From the NCBI RefSeq assembly GCF_030817055.1, contig NZ_JAUSYV010000001.1:2938001-3002000 (forward strand): DNA of 64,000 bases, given 5' to 3'. Position numbers and translations under genes: made by a program. Positions 1 to 8,352 of the stretch are shown here, piece after piece. How positions within the stretch are numbered: position 1 is the stretch's first letter; every line of letters starts with the position of its first letter. The notes below the pieces were generated by a model that saw only the letters and a list, made by a program, of their open reading frames with translations, made no database searches and was not told the DNA's origin. This DNA comes from Bacillus sp. V2I10 (GTDB taxonomy: Bacteria; Bacillota; Bacilli; Bacillales; Bacillaceae).

Positions 1-90
1 CACGAAACCTTATCGCTTAATGCAGCTTTTGAATTAATCTATGATTTCCTCTTTCAGCTTGTGAAGGAATTAGATAGGAAAGGACAATAA
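1..90 (+). CDS. C-terminal 29 codons of an unidentified protein (cut by window edge)
   Basis: An open frame runs from base 1 to a TAA at 88-90 and ends in the residues ELDRKGQ. A clear intrinsic terminator follows 14 bases later, which supports a real gene end. The visible tail is amphipathic and probably helical, rich in Leu and Phe. I do not recognise the family from so short a piece. Confidence 0.5.
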   Translation, partial: HETLSLNAAFELIYDFLFQLVKELDRKGQ

Positions 91-104
91 AAGAGTACTC
101 TATG

Positions 105-126
105 CCTGCAGAAATGCAGGTTTTTC
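105..126 (+). terminator. Intrinsic terminator of the leftmost gene
   Basis: The arms CCTGCA and TGCAGG enclose a GAAA tetraloop and are followed by TTTTT. The hairpin sits directly behind the stop codon of the partial gene. Confidence 0.8.
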
Positions 127-203
127 ATTTTTTGATAAATTAGGCGTTCACCCTTATTCACTCTTAACATATGTTAGTAGAAAAGAGGGAGAGGATGAAT
201 TGG

Positions 204-1289
204 ATGAAAGGAAAAGCTATCCATTATTATGCTAGCGGCAATACGGCTAAAGGGTATTTCAGTCTGTATAAATTTGCAGTTAAAGAATTAAATCGGGTAT
301 TTTTGCTCCAAGGAGGGTCAAGAGCCTGCAGATCTGAATACATGAAAACAATAAGTGAATCATTGCTTTCAGCAGGTCATTCGATTGAATATTTACACTG
401 CCCTTCTAATAATGACTGGATTGAAGGATTTATTGTTGCTGATGCCGGTATCGGGATAATCGATGATGAGGTGCCTGAGATTCGCAAACATATTTCGGTT
501 GAAAACATGCAAGTAATTGTTCTTGAAAATGAAATGAAACTTCATTCTGCAAATAGGGATGTAATAGGACAGCTAACCGCCGATATCTCTTCTAAATTTC
601 AAGAGGCGTACAGAACGTTTGCCGCATCACTGAAAGCACATGATGATATTGAAGATATTTACATCGCAAATATGGATTTTACTAAAGCCAATCAATTGTC
701 GAATGATTTGATTGAACTTTTCTTTGGAGAGGAAAAGGCTGACAAACCTTCGAATGTAAAACACCGCTTCTTAGGCGCTGCTACACCCAATGGAGCAGTA
801 GATTTTATCCAAAACTTAACAGAAGATATCGGAAAACGGTATTTTATAAAAGGCAGAGCAGGTTCAGGAAAATCTACTATGCTGAAAAAGATTGCAGCTG
901 CTGGAGAAGAAAAGGGATATGACGTTGAAATTTATCATTGCGGATTTGATCCAAACAGCTTGGACATGGTCATTCTTCGCGAAAAAGGCATTGCAATATT
1001 TGACAGCACGGCACCTCATGAATATGAACCTGAACGAGAAACAGATGAGATTATTGATATGTATCAAACTTGCATAACGCCCGGGACAGATGAAAAATTC
1101 GCAGCCGAAATCAATCGAACAACGAAAGCTTATAAGGACAAAATGAAAGAAGCAATCACTTACCTGTCAGAAGCAAAAGAACTGGTAGATCAGCTGGAGG
1201 AAATCAAAGGTGAAAAAACCTCTTTTCGTTTTATTGATCTAAACGAATTAATTGCAGATGAGATAAAACTATATTTGAAACAAACATGA
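204..1289 (+). CDS. Two-P-loop ATPase (PRK06851-type), first P-loop degenerate
   Basis: A predicted cytosolic nucleotide-binding protein of about 361 residues, built as two similar halves, as in the conserved Bacillus PRK06851 family (function unknown). The second half (about residue 217) has a canonical Walker A, GRAGSGKST. The equivalent position in the first half (about residues 37-44) reads GGSRACRS, so the Gly-Lys pair of the P-loop is lost. In-frame ATGs lie at 171, 195 and 204. I chose 204 because GGAGAGG lies about 9 bases before it. The gene stands alone and ends in a terminator shared with the convergent gene. The family assignment rests on overall architecture and remembered sequence, not a search. 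Confidence 0.75.
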   Translation: MKGKAIHYYASGNTAKGYFSLYKFAVKELNRVFLLQGGSRACRSEYMKTISESLLSAGHSIEYLHCPSNNDWIEGFIVADAGIGIIDDEVPEIRKHISVENMQVIVLENEMKLHSANRDVIGQLTADISSKFQEAYRTFAASLKAHDDIEDIYIANMDFTKANQLSNDLIELFFGEEKADKPSNVKHRFLGAATPNGAVDFIQNLTEDIGKRYFIKGRAGSGKSTMLKKIAAAGEEKGYDVEIYHCGFDPNSLDMVILREKGIAIFDSTAPHEYEPERETDEIIDMYQTCITPGTDEKFAAEINRTTKAYKDKMKEAITYLSEAKELVDQLEEIKGEKTSFRFIDLNELIADEIKLYLKQT

Positions 1290-1298
1290 AAGGGAAGA

Positions 1299-1329
1299 TA
1301 GAGCTAAACTAACATTTAGCTCTATTTTT
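1299..1329. terminator. Bidirectional terminator between convergent genes
   Basis: An 11-bp stem (ATAGAGCTAAA with TTTAGCTCTAT, 6-base loop) is followed by a T run. It lies between the stop codons of the ATPase gene and the convergent minus-strand gene. Confidence 0.85.
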
Positions 1330-1689
1330 CTATATGGTTAATTTAAAAAAGCGTATCGGTACATTCAATTTATTCTGATCACGATAAGAACGATATGACA
1401 CAACATGATGCTCTAAAGTCCGGACGTCAAGCTGTAAGATGTCAGATCCCTTGGTTTCCAGTTTGTAATGAACATCAACTTGGTCCAATGTATAAAACGA
1501 AAAGGTCAGACCTAAAAGATTCTTGGTCTCTTTTTTAGTATCGGGATGGTATTTGATAAAAGCAGCTAATTGTTCAACTGTAACTGCCTGAGTTCCTGTA
1601 AGAGAATCAATTCGCTGTTTAACATATGCAGCCGCCTGAATCAGATTCATTTTCGTTTTATTTATCATGTTAGATATATGAATATCCAT
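1330..1689 (-). CDS. Conserved hypothetical protein, 119 aa
   Basis: A soluble protein with no signal peptide or membrane segment that I can see. AGGAGA lies 8 bases before the ATG, a good ribosome binding site. The N-terminal half is predicted helical and the C-terminal half is rich in beta-type residues. I do not recognise the family. It lies downstream of the 59-aa gene on the same strand, with a long hairpin between them. Confidence 0.65.
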   Translation of the reverse strand: MDIHISNMINKTKMNLIQAAAYVKQRIDSLTGTQAVTVEQLAAFIKYHPDTKKETKNLLGLTFSFYTLDQVDVHYKLETKGSDILQLDVRTLEHHVVSYRSYRDQNKLNVPIRFFKLTI

Positions 1690-1706
1690 ATCGCTTCTCC
1701 TTTATG

Positions 1707-1745
1707 TGATCAGGAGAGTTCATCCATGAATTGTTCTCCTGATCA
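1707..1745. repeat. Long inverted repeat between two minus-strand genes
   Basis: The arms TGATCAGGAGA (1707-1717) and TCTCCTGATCA (1735-1745) are perfect complements. The loop holds a smaller palindrome, TTCAT-CC-ATGAA. There is no strong T run on either side, so it may be a weak terminator, an mRNA stabiliser or a protein site. Confidence 0.6.
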
Positions 1746-1753
1746 TGCAAATT

Positions 1754-1933
1754 TTACTGATTTTGATCCGGCTGAGCAGAAAATTGATTATTTGCCCCTT
1801 GGCTGCTCATTCCTGTTAATTGAGGCATCATATTCTGTAGCTGTCCTCCGCGGCCTGTCATCAAACTATAAGCAGCTGCACCAATGCCGATGGAAGCAAT
1901 GATGGGAAGAATTTGGATATTGTTTTTATTCAT
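1754..1933 (-). CDS. Small protein, 59 aa, possibly YrzQ-like (DUF3918)
   Basis: The frame opens with MNKNNIQIL, continues with a hydrophobic Gly/Ala-rich segment (about residues 8-25, IGIGAAAYSLM) and ends in a Gln/Asn-rich tail. GGGTGA lies at ribosome-binding distance before the ATG. The small size, N-terminal hydrophobic stretch and Met/Gln-rich tail recall the small Bacillus YrzQ-type proteins. That comparison is by memory and weak. Confidence 0.6.
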   Translation of the reverse strand: MNKNNIQILPIIASIGIGAAAYSLMTGRGGQLQNMMPQLTGMSSQGANNQFSAQPDQNQ

Positions 1934-2062
1934 TTTAAATCACCCGTTTCATAATTACTTTTCATTGCAATTATAGGTTCTGTATTTTTCATAAATTTAA
2001 AGCTAACAAATCCTTCCTGACTAAGCATTTTTTGAAAGAGGAAAAATACATAATGCCATATT

Positions 2063-2094
2063 AAAAAGCCTCTCTTTTTACCAAGAGAGGCTTT
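2063..2094 (-). terminator. Terminator of the sortase operon
   Basis: The arms AAAGCCTCTCT and AGAGAGGCTTT form a strong hairpin. Read on the minus strand it ends in a T-rich run just past the sortase stop codon. Confidence 0.85.
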
Positions 2095-2102
2095 CCTGCA
2101 GA

Positions 2103-2738
2103 CTATTTATAAATTGTTTTAGATGTCAAGTAAGCTACAAGAACATATCGTTCAGGAGCGGAACCAATAAATTCAAATGGGTAGCATGTGCTCACTGTAA
2201 GTGTTGCCCGCGGCTTTGGAACAATTACTGTGCGGTCATCCTCATCAACAATTCTTACTTTTTGTACTTTGAATATGAATTCACCGGCAGCAGTTCTGAC
2301 AATCAGCAAATCACCCTCGCCAACTTCGCCAAGCCTTTTAAATACTGTATCTCTATGACCTGAGAGCACAGAGTTGTCATTTTCGCCAGGGAGTACACTT
2401 TCAGCAAAATGGCCAACACCTTTTTCGAGCTCATTTTCATCAGTGCCATGAAAAATTGGGAGGACCGCCTTTAATTTTGGGATATAAAGTTCTCCCATTT
2501 CTTCTCCAAGTTCAGGCCGGCTGGGGTACAGCACTTTTTTTATTTCCGGATCTTTTTCTTCGGGTATGCTTTTTTGTTTTACTTCTCCTGAATTGAAATC
2601 AGGGGAAGCAGGAAAGGATCCCGCAGCAAATTTATAGAGATTAGTTGCAGTAAACAGCAAACCGATCAGGATTAAAAACACAGGAAAGAAAAGGAGAATC
2701 AACCGCTTTTTGCTGATTCTTCTTTCCAATTTAAACAT
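2103..2738 (-). CDS. Class D sortase
   Basis: A membrane-anchored cysteine transpeptidase that cuts LPxTA-type sorting signals and transfers the protein to the cell wall. The 211-aa protein has a basic N-terminus and one membrane segment (about residues 12-32). The catalytic triad is visible: His128 in SGHRD, Cys185 in TLTVSTC and an Arg near 197 in APERY. The gene overlaps by 8 bases the end of the upstream gene, which encodes an LPKTA surface protein, so the two form an enzyme-substrate operon. Length and motifs fit class D sortases such as B. subtilis YhcS. Confidence 0.92.
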   Translation of the reverse strand: MFKLERRISKKRLILLFFPVFLILIGLLFTATNLYKFAAGSFPASPDFNSGEVKQKSIPEEKDPEIKKVLYPSRPELGEEMGELYIPKLKAVLPIFHGTDENELEKGVGHFAESVLPGENDNSVLSGHRDTVFKRLGEVGEGDLLIVRTAAGEFIFKVQKVRIVDEDDRTVIVPKPRATLTVSTCYPFEFIGSAPERYVLVAYLTSKTIYK

Positions 2739-4134
2739 AGCGAACCTTTCGATATAAGAAGCTTCCAGCTGCCAATAGGATTATCCCAACTACCGCATAG
2801 GTGAGGTAATTACCTGCTGTTTTTGGCAATTTAGCGCCTTTTACGGTTTTCTGTTCTGCATGATCCATTTGTTTGGAGATGTGTTTTTTTACAGGCTGTT
2901 CGGCAGTTTCAATTGTTTTAGCAGCTTGCTTTGCAGATTCCTCAACTTGCTCTCCCGTTACTTCAAGAACTTCAGAACTTACCATTTCACCGGAAATGAT
3001 AAGGTCAGCAAGAAACGTTCCATCTACTGAAAAGAGGGTTACTTTTAAATTTGCTCCTTTTAATTCATCTAATCTGATTAAGTCTGCAAGTGACAATGAG
3101 GTTTCTGATCCATCCTTAACAAGACTGTACGATGCCTTTAATTTAAAAATAGAAAGAATCTCATCATAGATAGAAGCAAGCTCAGCTATTTGACCTGCTG
3201 ATAAATCTTTTGTAACTTCAAATTCTCCGATAGCCAACATCCGGTTTCCTAAATTATCAAGTCGTTCAATGGTTGCCTGGTCTGAAAGGTGATCCTCTAG
3301 CGAAATCAAGTGTTCTTCAATATTTTGAAGTTCTTTTTCCGTTAATCCCAGCTCATCTTCAAAAATAGGCAAAAGATCCTCAGCTATTTCTTCTTCCATT
3401 CCCATTAAAGTCCATACTGTTTCTTCCAATTCGAAAATATAGATGTAATCATGAAGATCCTTATCATTCTCAGCAAGCAATTGAAGCAATGACTGCAGGT
3501 CAAGATCATAATTTTCTTTAAAGTAAACCAAGTTGCTCAAATCAGCTTTTATAACTTCTCCAAGAAAATCTTCAAGCTGCTTAACAGATTCAAAATTTGC
3601 AATGCTTTCATCATAAATTTTAAGAGCAGTTTCAACATCCTCTTTAGTTATTTCAAATCCTCTCTCAGCACTCGCTTCCGCAAGATAAGCAGCGAAGTCC
3701 ATGTCAAAGTCTGGATCTCTTTCAAACTCAAAATCTTCCGTATAAAAATGGATAGTTTGAGAAAGATCATCAATGAATATATAATCTTCTAAACTTTCTC
3801 CATTTTCTTCTAATAGGGATACCATTTCTTCATGATCTAAATGAAATTCATCATATAAATCTGCAAGATTGCTATAATCTGATTCAATAACCTCTCCTAA
3901 GAAACCCTTAAGATCTGCTGCAGATTGATAATTCAGAAGACTATCACCGTAATATGAGAGCGAGGCTTCGATGTCTGCTTTCGTCACTTTAAATCCTCTT
4001 GTCTTACTTACTTCGTTTAAATATTCCGAAAGTTCAAGCTCGAATTTTGAGTTTTGAGCAGCAAATGTTAAATGCGGAAATAAACTTATAACCATAATAA
4101 TAGATAGTAAAAATGCCCCCAGTTGTCTTTTCAT
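2731..4134 (-). CDS. Processed acidic surface protein with LPKTA sorting signal
   Basis: A secreted wall-anchored protein of 467 aa. It has an N-terminal signal peptide (about residues 1-25, ending in FAAQ). Two tandem acidic repeats of about 97 residues follow (about 34-131 and 145-241), each with GFLGEVI or DFLGEVI and LEDYI or LHDYI motifs. A Lys/Gln-rich spacer leads to the sorting signal LPKTAG (about residue 436), a hydrophobic span and a basic tail. This matches the Bacillus family named processed acidic surface protein, encoded beside class D sortases. The biological role is not established. Confidence 0.88.
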   Translation of the reverse strand: MKRQLGAFLLSIIMVISLFPHLTFAAQNSKFELELSEYLNEVSKTRGFKVTKADIEASLSYYGDSLLNYQSAADLKGFLGEVIESDYSNLADLYDEFHLDHEEMVSLLEENGESLEDYIFIDDLSQTIHFYTEDFEFERDPDFDMDFAAYLAEASAERGFEITKEDVETALKIYDESIANFESVKQLEDFLGEVIKADLSNLVYFKENYDLDLQSLLQLLAENDKDLHDYIYIFELEETVWTLMGMEEEIAEDLLPIFEDELGLTEKELQNIEEHLISLEDHLSDQATIERLDNLGNRMLAIGEFEVTKDLSAGQIAELASIYDEILSIFKLKASYSLVKDGSETSLSLADLIRLDELKGANLKVTLFSVDGTFLADLIISGEMVSSEVLEVTGEQVEESAKQAAKTIETAEQPVKKHISKQMDHAEQKTVKGAKLPKTAGNYLTYAVVGIILLAAGSFLYRKVRYV

Positions 4135-4261
4135 ACTGTTCTCCTCATTTTATATAATTTTTATAAACCTAGAAAATTATAAAATAGGAAGAAAGATTTA
4201 ACAATGAGGTAATTTAAACCAATTATCAGGTCATAAAAGACTGATATAGAGTGAAGGGAAG

Positions 4262-4280
4262 GGAGGCAGCAGTGCCTCCT
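4262..4280 (-). terminator. Hairpin behind the SASP gene
   Basis: GGAGGCA and TGCCTCC form a 7-bp GC-rich stem directly after the stop codon of the sspL-like gene. The following bases on the minus strand are pyrimidine-rich, not a pure T run, so efficiency is uncertain. Confidence 0.5.
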
Positions 4281-4285
4281 GGTTT

Positions 4286-4429
4286 CTAAATTTTCGTATT
4301 GGATTTTTTAGCTCGATTCTCAAGCTCGCTTTTAGGTTCAGTTGAAAACTCAGTATCTTTTCCTTGGCCTTGTGGATTCACGCTTGGTGCTGCTTTACCG
4401 CGGTTTGATCCTGTAAATTTACTGCTCAT
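4286..4429 (-). CDS. sspL: Small acid-soluble spore protein of the SspL family
   Basis: A 47-aa minor SASP, expected in the spore core and made late in the forespore. The C-terminal half matches SspL: a VNPQGQ motif and the ending ELENRAKKSNTKI (B. subtilis SspL ends in RAKKSNTKR). GGAGG lies 9 bases before the chosen ATG. A second in-frame ATG 6 bases upstream sits only 3 bases from GGAGG. The gene stands alone with its own hairpin. Confidence 0.85.
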   Translation of the reverse strand: MSSKFTGSNRGKAAPSVNPQGQGKDTEFSTEPKSELENRAKKSNTKI

Positions 4430-4552
4430 TTTCATTCACCTCCACACCTATTATGCCCTTAATCATGGATTTAAATAGCAAATTTTAATGAACCCTCGGA
4501 AAAGCGTTCTTAAAAACGAATATTATACTAATTCAGATACAGGAGGACTATA

Positions 4553-4714
4553 ATGAAAACGATAATATCAAATAAAGAATTGGCATTCTTGGTCGAAACA
4601 GCAATAAAATCTGATGTCTCAAAAGAAGATTTCAAAGTGTTCGTTCAATCAAAAAAACTTGAAAGAGAAATAAAGGTCTGCGTAAATAATAAATTTAAGT
4701 CCTTACTTAAATAG
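4553..4714 (+). CDS. Small protein, 53 aa, possibly SinI-like
   Basis: The frame starts MKTIISNKELAFLVETAI and has AGGAGG before the ATG, with a TATTATACT -10-like box further upstream. The central part (ELAFLVETAIKSDVSKEDF) resembles the helix-turn of the Sin domain in the SinI anti-repressor, and the tail is basic. The resemblance is by eye only. It could equally be an unrelated short helical protein. Confidence 0.6.
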   Translation: MKTIISNKELAFLVETAIKSDVSKEDFKVFVQSKKLEREIKVCVNNKFKSLLK

Positions 4715-4883
4715 TTTGGCAGTTTTAGGCTTTTCAAACTGACATATGTCCCAGATTCTTTTAAATTAGAGCTCCTGTAAAATCAGTGCCATTTAATTTA
4801 TAGATTAATCATGTAATCACATAACAAAAACAATCGATGCTTTCATAATTGAAAGCCCTTACACCGCATCAAATCATATGACT

Positions 4884-5045
4884 TTAAGGAATGGCATCTT
4901 GATCACGTTCAAATGAAAAAAGATGCCGGCAAAGATTTATCCCCAACCTGAAAATTGGTTCAACATGAAAAATCATTTCTTGGTATCTATCCGAACTAAG
5001 AAGTCTCCTGTATTCCTCGATTTCGTATATTTTTCTGTTTCCCAT
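4884..5045 (-). CDS. Small hypothetical protein, 53 aa
   Basis: The frame starting MGNRKIYEIEEYRRLL is charged at its N-terminus and amphipathic after it. A longer in-frame start lies at 5078. The ribosome binding site is weak (GGGAATGTGA). I do not recognise it. It may be a real small Bacillus protein or a chance frame. Confidence 0.4.
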   Translation of the reverse strand: MGNRKIYEIEEYRRLLSSDRYQEMIFHVEPIFRLGINLCRHLFSFERDQDAIP

Positions 5046-5154
5046 TATTTCACATTCCCATTTTTTTAAACGGAGCACAAATAGATGCGGGTCACATGGT
5101 CAAAGACACCTACATAGACTATAAAGAATGAATAGGGAAGAAAGGAGGAAAAAC

Positions 5155-5934
5155 GTGTCCAAAAATGACAGCAATAAAGGTCAATCAAAGGCTTATATAA
5201 CGATTCCTGAAAAAGCGAGTACTTCAAACCAGGAATGTTTCCGTGTAAATTATATGCAAGAGTTTATGAAACACCAGCAGCATATTAATACTGAGCTTTC
5301 ACATGCTGCAGATACCTTAAACAGCTTGCTGCATGAATCTAGATCAGAGCAAACCCAACACTTTCATGCTGTATACAGACAATTAGAAAAACAGGAAGCT
5401 GCGACTTCACCGCTGCTGTCAAATATAGAAACACAGCAGTCTGCATCAAGAATAATGAGTGAACGTTTGGAAAGTCTAGAAAAATCAAACAAAGAATTGA
5501 TGAATAAGTTATTAAGTGAAGGTCATATAAGCCAGGCAATTATTGATCAGCTCACTTTCCAGGATCAGTCCATAAGAGAACTTTCAGGGAGATTTAAAAC
5601 GTACGAGAGTTTGCAGGAAAAAATAATAGACCAGTTGGATTCGCATGCTGAACTTAAAGAACAGATTAAAGACAGGCTGGAACTGCAAGAAGTGTTTCAT
5701 CAGAGTGTAATCGAGAGAATCAGTCATCAAGAAGCTTTGACCGAGAAAATTTCAAGAGATATAGATCACTTAAAATCGGTTATTTATGAGAGAGTTTCTT
5801 ATATCGCTGAAAAAGTTGAAGAGAATTTCAAGGTGACAAAAGAGTATATATTCAATCTTTTCTCAAAGAGTGGATCTATTAAAGAATATACCATTACAAA
5901 ACCACCTAAGAAAAAAGACCTTTCAAACCTTTGA
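5155..5934 (+). CDS. Coiled-coil protein, 259 aa, unknown function
   Basis: A soluble protein dominated by heptad-like helical segments from about residue 40 to 240 (repeated LESLEKSN, IIDQL, QEALTEKI patterns), with a short Lys-rich tail (PPKKKDL). A GTG at 5155 is preceded by AAAGGAGG at 6-7 bases, far better than the upstream ATG at 5128, so I use GTG. A strong terminator follows at once. I do not recognise the family. A scaffold or spore-associated structural role would be a guess. Confidence 0.7.
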   Translation: MSKNDSNKGQSKAYITIPEKASTSNQECFRVNYMQEFMKHQQHINTELSHAADTLNSLLHESRSEQTQHFHAVYRQLEKQEAATSPLLSNIETQQSASRIMSERLESLEKSNKELMNKLLSEGHISQAIIDQLTFQDQSIRELSGRFKTYESLQEKIIDQLDSHAELKEQIKDRLELQEVFHQSVIERISHQEALTEKISRDIDHLKSVIYERVSYIAEKVEENFKVTKEYIFNLFSKSGSIKEYTITKPPKKKDLSNL

Positions 5935-5939
5935 TTCTA

Positions 5940-5966
5940 AAAAACCAACTTAATTGTTGGTTTTTA
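5940..5966. terminator. Bidirectional terminator
   Basis: AAAAACCAAC and GTTGGTTTTT pair around a short AT loop, with A and T runs on both sides. It separates two convergent stop codons. Confidence 0.9.
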
Positions 5967-6272
5967 TTATGATTTATTTTTCAATTTAGCAATCTCCTCC
6001 GTTACTACAAACGCAAGATCGTCATTTCCAAACAAGGATAGTACGCCAAGAAGGGTATCGTTTGAAATTTCACCAGCTTCCTCTTTGGACACAGTTAACT
6101 CAATTGCTTGCCTTAATTCGTGATTTTCAGCCTGGTTAGGATATGCGCGTAAATAAAGTTCTGCAGGATCAAGATCATAATTAATGCACCACTGCGCAAA
6201 GACAAGAATCATCATTTGCTCGTCCCGCTGATAATTGCGGATAATTTGTTCTTGTGTTTCTTTTGAATTCAT
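5967..6272 (-). CDS. Conserved Bacillus hypothetical protein, 101 aa
   Basis: An acidic, probably all-helical soluble protein with the motifs CINYDLDP and GNDDLAFVV. AAGGAG lies 8 bases before the ATG. It looks like a conserved short Bacillaceae protein, but I cannot assign a name or role. It is transcribed alone towards a shared terminator. Confidence 0.7.
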   Translation of the reverse strand: MNSKETQEQIIRNYQRDEQMMILVFAQWCINYDLDPAELYLRAYPNQAENHELRQAIELTVSKEEAGEISNDTLLGVLSLFGNDDLAFVVTEEIAKLKNKS

Positions 6273-6350
6273 TTTTAAAACTCCTTACTATGTATCGATT
6301 TCATACCTATCATAGCACAGGATTTTTGCTTTGTAATGAATAGAAGAAGA

Positions 6351-6375
6351 AAGAGGCTTCTATACGAAGCCTCTT
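6351..6375 (-). terminator. Terminator of the Tyr/Arg-rich protein gene
   Basis: The perfect arms AAGAGGCTTC and GAAGCCTCTT enclose a 5-base loop. On the minus strand they are followed by a T/C-rich run. Confidence 0.8.
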
Positions 6376-6395
6376 CACTGCCTTAGTTTTAGCTG

Positions 6396-6725
6396 TTAAT
6401 AATAGAATGGATACGGGAAGAAAAATGGATAGATAAATACGTAAAAGGGAAAGCGGCGTCTGCGGTACCGTCTGAATCTTCTTCTATATCCATATTGTCT
6501 GTTTGCATTCATTTCACTTTCTTCCACTTCTTCAGGAATCATCATTGTGACACCCTCATTATCCATATCCTCGATAATTCCTTCAACTTGAGAACCATCC
6601 GACATTTTTGCAATGACGTAAAAATTCATATGCCTTCTGCATGTGCTCATTGCATCTTCTCTATTTTCGAATGGTTCTTCCTGCGGCCAATTATTAGGGT
6701 AATACCCATATTGATAATTGTTCAT
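6396..6725 (-). CDS. Small protein with Tyr/Asn-rich head and Arg/aromatic tail
   Basis: A 109-aa protein with three parts: a Tyr/Asn/Pro-rich head, a middle of about 40 residues (IAKMSDGSQVEGIIEDMD) that looks like an Sm-like beta barrel, and a tail of Arg-Tyr clusters followed by FPFYVFIYPFFFPYPFYY-like aromatics. The composition recalls spore coat or crust proteins, but there is no direct evidence. The ATG at 6725 is preceded by GAGGAGGG. The immediately upstream ATG (6728) is also possible. Confidence 0.65.
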   Translation of the reverse strand: MNNYQYGYYPNNWPQEEPFENREDAMSTCRRHMNFYVIAKMSDGSQVEGIIEDMDNEGVTMMIPEEVEESEMNANRQYGYRRRFRRYRRRRFPFYVFIYPFFFPYPFYY

Positions 6726-6877
6726 CATAATCCCTCCTCTGCGATTTAGGTTATTCACCTAGAACGAATGTTGTGACAGAGTGAATAAAGAAGAAAGAAA
6801 AAATTTTTTACATATGGATGAGATATCTGATCATATTGTTTAAAGTGATACTTGAACTTGCGAGGAGGTTTTAAGAA

Positions 6878-7441
6878 TTGAATCTCTCTGAAAGGATGCA
6901 AACCATTCTTGGAAGTGTTCATTCAGCATCGAAAATGGAATTATTGGAAGCTTTAAAAAGTCTGAACATACAGATAGAAGAATTGAAGCCCTTCTTAAAA
7001 AACGAACGGAATAAACCATACTACCGAAAGCTTCTATATAAAAATGAAAGACTTGAATTACTTGTGATGAACTGGTCTGAACTGGAATGTGTACCCCATG
7101 ATCACGGGAAGTCGCATGGTTGGATTCAAGTCATAAACGGGGTTTCTGAAAACACGGTTTATGAAGTGATAGAAAATCAGCTGCCTTCTGAATTATTTAC
7201 AGAAATAAAGGAGAAAGGAAGGAGCTTTTTTGCACCAAAAGGAGGGGTGCATAAAATGGGGGAGTCTAAGGGCACAAACCTGGTGACGCTTCACCTCTAT
7301 TCTCCGCCAATCACCGGAATGAAGGTGTATGATCTCGAAAAGTGTGCAGCATGCGTAGTTTCTGATGATTGCGGGGCATGGTGGCCTGATGAAATACATC
7401 AAAAAGTAAAAGATATAAAATTGAAAAAAGCTGCGGAATAA
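6878..7441 (+). CDS. Cysteine dioxygenase (type I)
   Basis: A non-haem iron enzyme of the cupin fold that oxidises L-cysteine to cysteine sulfinate. The iron-binding His-x-His lies in PHDHGKSHGW and the third His in GGVHKMG. The sequence CAACVVSDDCGAW near the C-terminus is Cys-rich. The 187-aa length fits bacterial CDO (B. subtilis YubC type). The start is TTG with GAGGAGG 9 bases upstream. It is monocistronic with a terminator overlapping its stop codon. Confidence 0.9.
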   Translation: MNLSERMQTILGSVHSASKMELLEALKSLNIQIEELKPFLKNERNKPYYRKLLYKNERLELLVMNWSELECVPHDHGKSHGWIQVINGVSENTVYEVIENQLPSELFTEIKEKGRSFFAPKGGVHKMGESKGTNLVTLHLYSPPITGMKVYDLEKCAACVVSDDCGAWWPDEIHQKVKDIKLKKAAE

Positions 7442-7457
7442 ATCGCAGCTTTTTATT
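7427..7457 (+). terminator. Terminator overlapping the CDO stop codon
   Basis: AAAAGCTGCG and CGCAGCTTTT pair across the stop codon and are followed by a T run. Confidence 0.85.
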
Positions 7458-7501
7458 ATGCCGTTTATGAAATTGGATATAACTAAACAGAGGTGATTTC
7501 A

Positions 7502-7819
7502 ATGAAGCGGCCAATTGGAACAATCATCATATTCATATCAGCGTTTTTACTCTACTTTGCCTGGGCAGGCTTTGTTAAAAGTGAACTGACAGTCACAACT
7601 CATAAAGGATATGTTGTGGAAAAATATCAGACAACAGACATTGCAGAATCAGGAATAAATGTCATATCTCAGCAGGTTTATCACATTAAGCTTTCATCAG
7701 GAACGCTTTTGTCAGTTTCAGCATTTGTTTATGACTCTCTCAATACCGGGCAATCAGCCGTATTCGCAGAAAAACAAAATCATGTGTACCTTATAGCCGA
7801 AAACAAATTAATATATTGA
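7502..7819 (+). CDS. Small membrane-anchored protein, 105 aa
   Basis: An N-terminal hydrophobic segment (about residues 5-22, IGTIIIFISAFLLYFAWAG) is followed by about 80 residues predicted to be beta-rich and outside the membrane. GAGGTG precedes the ATG at 7502. A GTG three codons upstream overlaps that site and is less likely. I do not recognise the family. Confidence 0.65.
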   Translation: MKRPIGTIIIFISAFLLYFAWAGFVKSELTVTTHKGYVVEKYQTTDIAESGINVISQQVYHIKLSSGTLLSVSAFVYDSLNTGQSAVFAEKQNHVYLIAENKLIY

Positions 7820-7936
7820 ATAGTCTTTTTATTAGATTTGGTGGCATTTTCCGCTATACGTATGAGATAATACAAAAGTTCATTTTTCGCACGAAATCGA
7901 TAAGAACAAGTCACATATTATAGGAAGTGAATCTTA

Positions 7937-8311
7937 ATGATCAAAATTGAAATACCTAGAGCAGATGTTGTTTTGACTAGAAATCCGGTTAAAGGCCAGC
8001 CTGTTGAGGCTCCATTAAGCAGTGAATACGGTTTTACTGATTACAACAGAATTCCCCGCGATAAAGGCGGAATTTTTATGTTTTACAATATCAATGATGA
8101 GCTATTGTTTGTAGGAAAAGCTCGCAAACTTAGACAAAGAATCAAAAAACATTTTGAAGATACCGTATCTCCAATCAAAAATAACCGTGATGAAGTACAT
8201 GAAATTGCTGTTTGCATCGTAGACAATGCAGTGGATCGTGAAATTTACGAGACTTACATTATTAATGAGCTTCAGGCTAAATATAATGTAGATAAAGTTT
8301 TCTATAAATAA
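7937..8311 (+). CDS. GIY-YIG nuclease domain protein (YurQ-like)
   Basis: A 124-aa protein with a UvrC-type GIY-YIG domain: GGIFMFYNINDELLFVGKA contains the GIY equivalent and the FVGKA second strand, followed by the Arg-rich helix KLRQRIKKHF and a late Glu (REIYETY). The family is annotated as excinuclease-like with no proven substrate. B. subtilis YurQ is the likely counterpart, supported by a YurR-like gene 2.4 kb downstream. Confidence 0.8.
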   Translation: MIKIEIPRADVVLTRNPVKGQPVEAPLSSEYGFTDYNRIPRDKGGIFMFYNINDELLFVGKARKLRQRIKKHFEDTVSPIKNNRDEVHEIAVCIVDNAVDREIYETYIINELQAKYNVDKVFYK

Positions 8312-8321
8312 TAATAAGCAA

Positions 8322-8352
8322 GAAGCGGTGACTATGATGTCACCGCTTTTTA
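8322..8352 (+). terminator. Terminator of the GIY-YIG gene
   Basis: AAGCGGTGAC and GTCACCGCTT form a 10-bp stem followed by TTTT. Confidence 0.9.

Noticed and set aside
2873..3169. 98-codon plus-strand frame opposite the acidic surface protein
   Set aside because: A shadow of the LPKTA protein gene; no ribosome binding site and low-complexity antisense composition.
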